A DNA stretch of 64,000 nt from VAZQ01 sp963739385. GTDB lineage: Bacteria > Pseudomonadota > Alphaproteobacteria > Rhizobiales > Xanthobacteraceae. Shown here piece after piece: positions 61,826-64,000 of the stretch. Each line of letters begins with the position of its first letter. Position 1 is the stretch's first letter. The stretch spans positions 62,001 to 126,000 of the forward strand of contig CAVUAI010000056.1 of assembly GCA_963739385.1 (NCBI GenBank), written 5' to 3'. The notes beneath the pieces are model-generated. The model had not been told where the DNA came from. It was given only the letters and a program-made list of their open reading frames with translations, and searched no databases. The position numbers and the translations under genes are program-made.

Positions 61826-63202
61826 ATGCGAGATATCACGCCGCTGGTGGCACCCCGCTCGATCGCGGTGATCGGGGCCTCGACAAATCACACGAAATCG
61901 GGCGGCGTCCTGTTCCACAATCTGGTCAAGGGCAACTTCAAGGGCCCGCTCTACCCGATCAACCGCACGGCCCCCGAGATCATGGGCAAGACCGCCTATC
62001 CTACGCTTGCCGAGGTCCCGCAGAAGGTCGATCTCGTCTATATCGTCCTGCCGCAACAGCATGTGGAAGAGGCGGTCAGGCAATGCGTCGCCGCCGGCGC
62101 GCGGGCCGCCTGCATCATCACCGCCGGATTCTCGGAGGCGAGCGAGAAGGGCCGCGACGCCGAGCAGCGCCTGCAGGAGATCGCACGCGCGTCCGGGCTG
62201 CTGCTCGCCGGCCCCAACACCATCGGCATGGTCAATGCCGAGGTCGGCATGATGGGGAGCTTCGTCAATTTTCCCCGCTGGGAACCCGGCGGCGTCTCGT
62301 TCTTCACGCAGACCGGGATCTTCACCGGAGCGGTGATGCTCCACGTCATGAGCAGCGCGACCCAGCGCCTGCCGGTGGGCAAGAGCATCGACGTCGGCAA
62401 CAAGGTCGACGTCGATGAACTCGACTTTCTCCATTTCGTCGCCGACGATCCCGCCACCAAGGCGATCGGCTTCTACATCGAAAGCATCCGCAATCCGCGC
62501 GCGTTCCTCGACAAGGCGCGCGAGGTGCGTAAGTCGAAGCCGATCGTCGTGCTCAAGCCCGGGCGCACCAAGGACGGCGCCAAGGCGTCGGCCTCGCATA
62601 CGGGGTCGCTCGCCTCCGACAACGAGATTCTCGACGGTGCATTGCGGCAATACGGCATCGCGCGCGCCGAGGACGAGGACGACTTCCTCAATGCGCTGCG
62701 CGCCCTCGTGATGCTGCCGCGGCCGCGTGGCAAGCGCGTAGGCATCGCGACCACGAGCGGTGCGCTCGGCGTGATTTCCACCGATCTCCTGGTCGAGAGC
62801 GGGCTTGAACTCGCGGCCTTCGAACCCGCCACCGTCGCCGCCATGCGCACGATCCTGCCGGACTGGCTCGAGCCCGCCAATCCATTTGATTTCTGGATCA
62901 GCATCGACATCAAGGGACCGCGCGAGGCACACGAGGTCGGGCTTACCGCACTGTTTGCCGATCCCAACGTCGATCTCGTGCTGTGCACCCTGCTCGCCCC
63001 GGGCAATGCCGACTTCCCGGAATTCGGCGAGCTGTTGCGACGGTTGCGTCGCACCTACGACAAGCCGGTGGCGGTCGTGATTTATGGCGGCGAGGCGGAG
63101 CAGCGCTGGATCGCGGACTGCGAAGGCGCCGACGTGCCGATCTTCAAGACCACGCGGGCGGGCGCACGTGCCCTGTCGCTCATGGTGCAGGCGACGACGT
63201 AG
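61826..63202 (+). CDS. ADP-forming acyl-CoA synthetase, alpha (CoA-binding) subunit
   Basis: A 458-residue protein with an N-terminal CoA-binding Rossmann domain (PRSIAVIGASTNHTKSG), a succinyl-CoA ligase-like middle part, and the phosphohistidine motif ASASHTGSLASD around residue 260. A GGGAGA ribosome site precedes the ATG at 61826. Together with the beta subunit it makes the two-gene form of the enzyme. In some bacteria this family serves aromatic acid or 2-oxo acid catabolism, which fits the neighbours; that link is inference. Confidence 0.92.
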   Translation: MRDITPLVAPRSIAVIGASTNHTKSGGVLFHNLVKGNFKGPLYPINRTAPEIMGKTAYPTLAEVPQKVDLVYIVLPQQHVEEAVRQCVAAGARAACIITAGFSEASEKGRDAEQRLQEIARASGLLLAGPNTIGMVNAEVGMMGSFVNFPRWEPGGVSFFTQTGIFTGAVMLHVMSSATQRLPVGKSIDVGNKVDVDELDFLHFVADDPATKAIGFYIESIRNPRAFLDKAREVRKSKPIVVLKPGRTKDGAKASASHTGSLASDNEILDGALRQYGIARAEDEDDFLNALRALVMLPRPRGKRVGIATTSGALGVISTDLLVESGLELAAFEPATVAAMRTILPDWLEPANPFDFWISIDIKGPREAHEVGLTALFADPNVDLVLCTLLAPGNADFPEFGELLRRLRRTYDKPVAVVIYGGEAEQRWIADCEGADVPIFKTTRAGARALSLMVQATT

Positions 63203-63214
63203 ACGAACCGCTGC

Positions 63215-64000
63215 TCAGCGGGCCATCAACGCGAGCGCCGTGCGCGCATAGATCTTGGCGCAGTCGACGACATCCTGTTCGTTCACGTAGTCGTCGACCC
63301 CTGCCGACAGCGTTGGCTGCGGCCCATAGCAGACCGCGGGCACCCCGAGATCGCGCCAGCGGCGGGCATCGCTGCCCGGGAGCCGCACCACGAAGGCCGG
63401 CGGCGCGCCGCGTACTGCATTCGCAGCTGCAGCCAGCTCTACCACCAGCGGATTGTCGAGCGCGGTCCAGTTGGCATCCCAGGACTTGACGGCCGTCATG
63501 GTGATGTCGTCGCCGCCCGCCTGCTCGCGCAGCATCCGTTCGCACGTTTGCGCGCTGATGCCGGGCGGCAGCCGGATATCGATCTGGGCACGGGCGCGGG
63601 TCGCGACCTGACTGCGCACCGTGCCGGCCGCGAGCGTTCCGGCGTTCAATGACAGCCGCAGGCCGAGATTGCCCTCCCCACCCGTCACGCCGGCAAGCTC
63701 GGACGGCAAGGTCGCATACGTATCGTTCATGGCGTCGATGCGCGCGAGGAACGCCGCAAGCTTCATCACCGCGGTCTTGCCATGCAGCGCCCGCGATGCG
63801 TGCCCGCCGGGTGAGCACGCCTCCACGTCAAGCCAGAGCAAACCCTTCTCGGCGACAGCAAACTGCATGAAGCCCGGACCTTCGCCGCTGATGAGAAAGT
63901 CGCCGGCAAGATCGGGCCGCTCACGCAGCAGAAACACCGTACCGCGTTCCCCGAACATGACCTCGTCGGAGACGGCGGTCATGGTCAGCCGGCCGTTCCA
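63215..64000 (-). CDS. M20-family metallopeptidase (ArgE/DapE-like), N-terminus outside window
   Basis: The gene enters from the right edge and stops at the TGA complement at 63215. About 261 codons are present; the frame stays open to the edge (GRLTMTAVSDEV precedes the visible part). M20 motifs: VSDEVMFGERG, ISGEGPGF, LDVEACSPGGHASR (the dimerisation domain start), VDIRLP-like DIRLPPGIS and PGSDARRWRDLGVPAVCYGP near the end. Members cleave N-acyl amino acids or small peptides. It is convergent with the acyl-CoA synthetase operon, so its link to that pathway is not shown. Confidence 0.88.
   Translation of the reverse strand, partial: WNGRLTMTAVSDEVMFGERGTVFLLRERPDLAGDFLISGEGPGFMQFAVAEKGLLWLDVEACSPGGHASRALHGKTAVMKLAAFLARIDAMNDTYATLPSELAGVTGGEGNLGLRLSLNAGTLAAGTVRSQVATRARAQIDIRLPPGISAQTCERMLREQAGGDDITMTAVKSWDANWTALDNPLVVELAAAANAVRGAPPAFVVRLPGSDARRWRDLGVPAVCYGPQPTLSAGVDDYVNEQDVVDCAKIYARTALALMAR

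Overview
The window is GC-rich, densely coded DNA from an alphaproteobacterium, most likely a Hyphomicrobiales (Rhizobiales) soil or methylotroph-like organism. The pointers are an IalB-family protein, a Spy/LTXXQ protein, a secreted pentapeptide-repeat protein, many NitT/TauT-type ABC transporters, an HpnP-like radical SAM protein and a lanmodulin homologue. I see no rRNA, tRNA, insertion sequence, prophage or CRISPR array. Housekeeping markers are argG and rlmN.

The most striking part is the left third, about 1.7-20.0 kb, which reads as a lanthanide acquisition and utilisation island. It holds: (i) an ABC export-type permease, a periplasmic binding protein, a YVTN beta-propeller protein and an ATPase of the kind found with PQQ-alcohol dehydrogenases and in the lut cluster of Methylorubrum extorquens; (ii) a three-gene cassette headed by a MotA/TolQ/ExbB-like proton-channel protein, whose role is not known; (iii) two PQQ-dependent alcohol dehydrogenases that both carry the extra aspartate (Asp-Tyr-Asp) associated with lanthanide rather than calcium use, each followed by its own c-type cytochrome; (iv) a SoxCD-like molybdenum sulfite dehydrogenase with its cytochrome and a secreted pentapeptide-repeat protein; (v) a large TonB-dependent receptor; and (vi), divergent from the receptor, a clear lanmodulin (LanM) with four closely spaced EF-hands. 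One small secreted-protein gene in the island (11023-11773) is broken by a single extra base. A beta-barrel outer-membrane protein and a NarL/NarX-type two-component system follow at 20.4-23.4 kb.

The middle, 23.6-51 kb, is mixed chromosomal content: a secreted protein of unknown function, a VOC protein, a general-stress flavin-binding protein fused to a WYL-like domain, argG, an alpha/beta hydrolase, a Spy-like protein, a luciferase-like monooxygenase with an ABC binding protein, a CYTH-CHAD protein, an iron-type ABC transporter (binding protein, fused permease, ATPase), a flavin monooxygenase, a PAP2 phosphatase, rlmN, a DUF72 protein, a lysozyme-fold secreted protein, IalB, a quinone oxidoreductase, a pterin dehydratase, a site-2 protease with CBS domains, PhoD and an HpnP-like radical SAM enzyme.

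The right end, 52-64 kb, looks like one catabolic locus under a GntR/FCD regulator. A NitT/TauT ABC transporter (binding protein, ATPase, permease, then the regulator) lies next to a thiamine-diphosphate enzyme, a second paralogous binding protein, a 2-oxoglutarate/Fe(II) oxygenase, a zinc-type alcohol dehydrogenase, both subunits of an ADP-forming acyl-CoA synthetase and an M20 peptidase cut by the window edge. Both divergent promoter regions carry the same near-palindromic 18-bp AT-rich site, a good candidate operator for the regulator. The left edge (1-1644) holds another, unrelated NitT/TauT-type ABC transporter.
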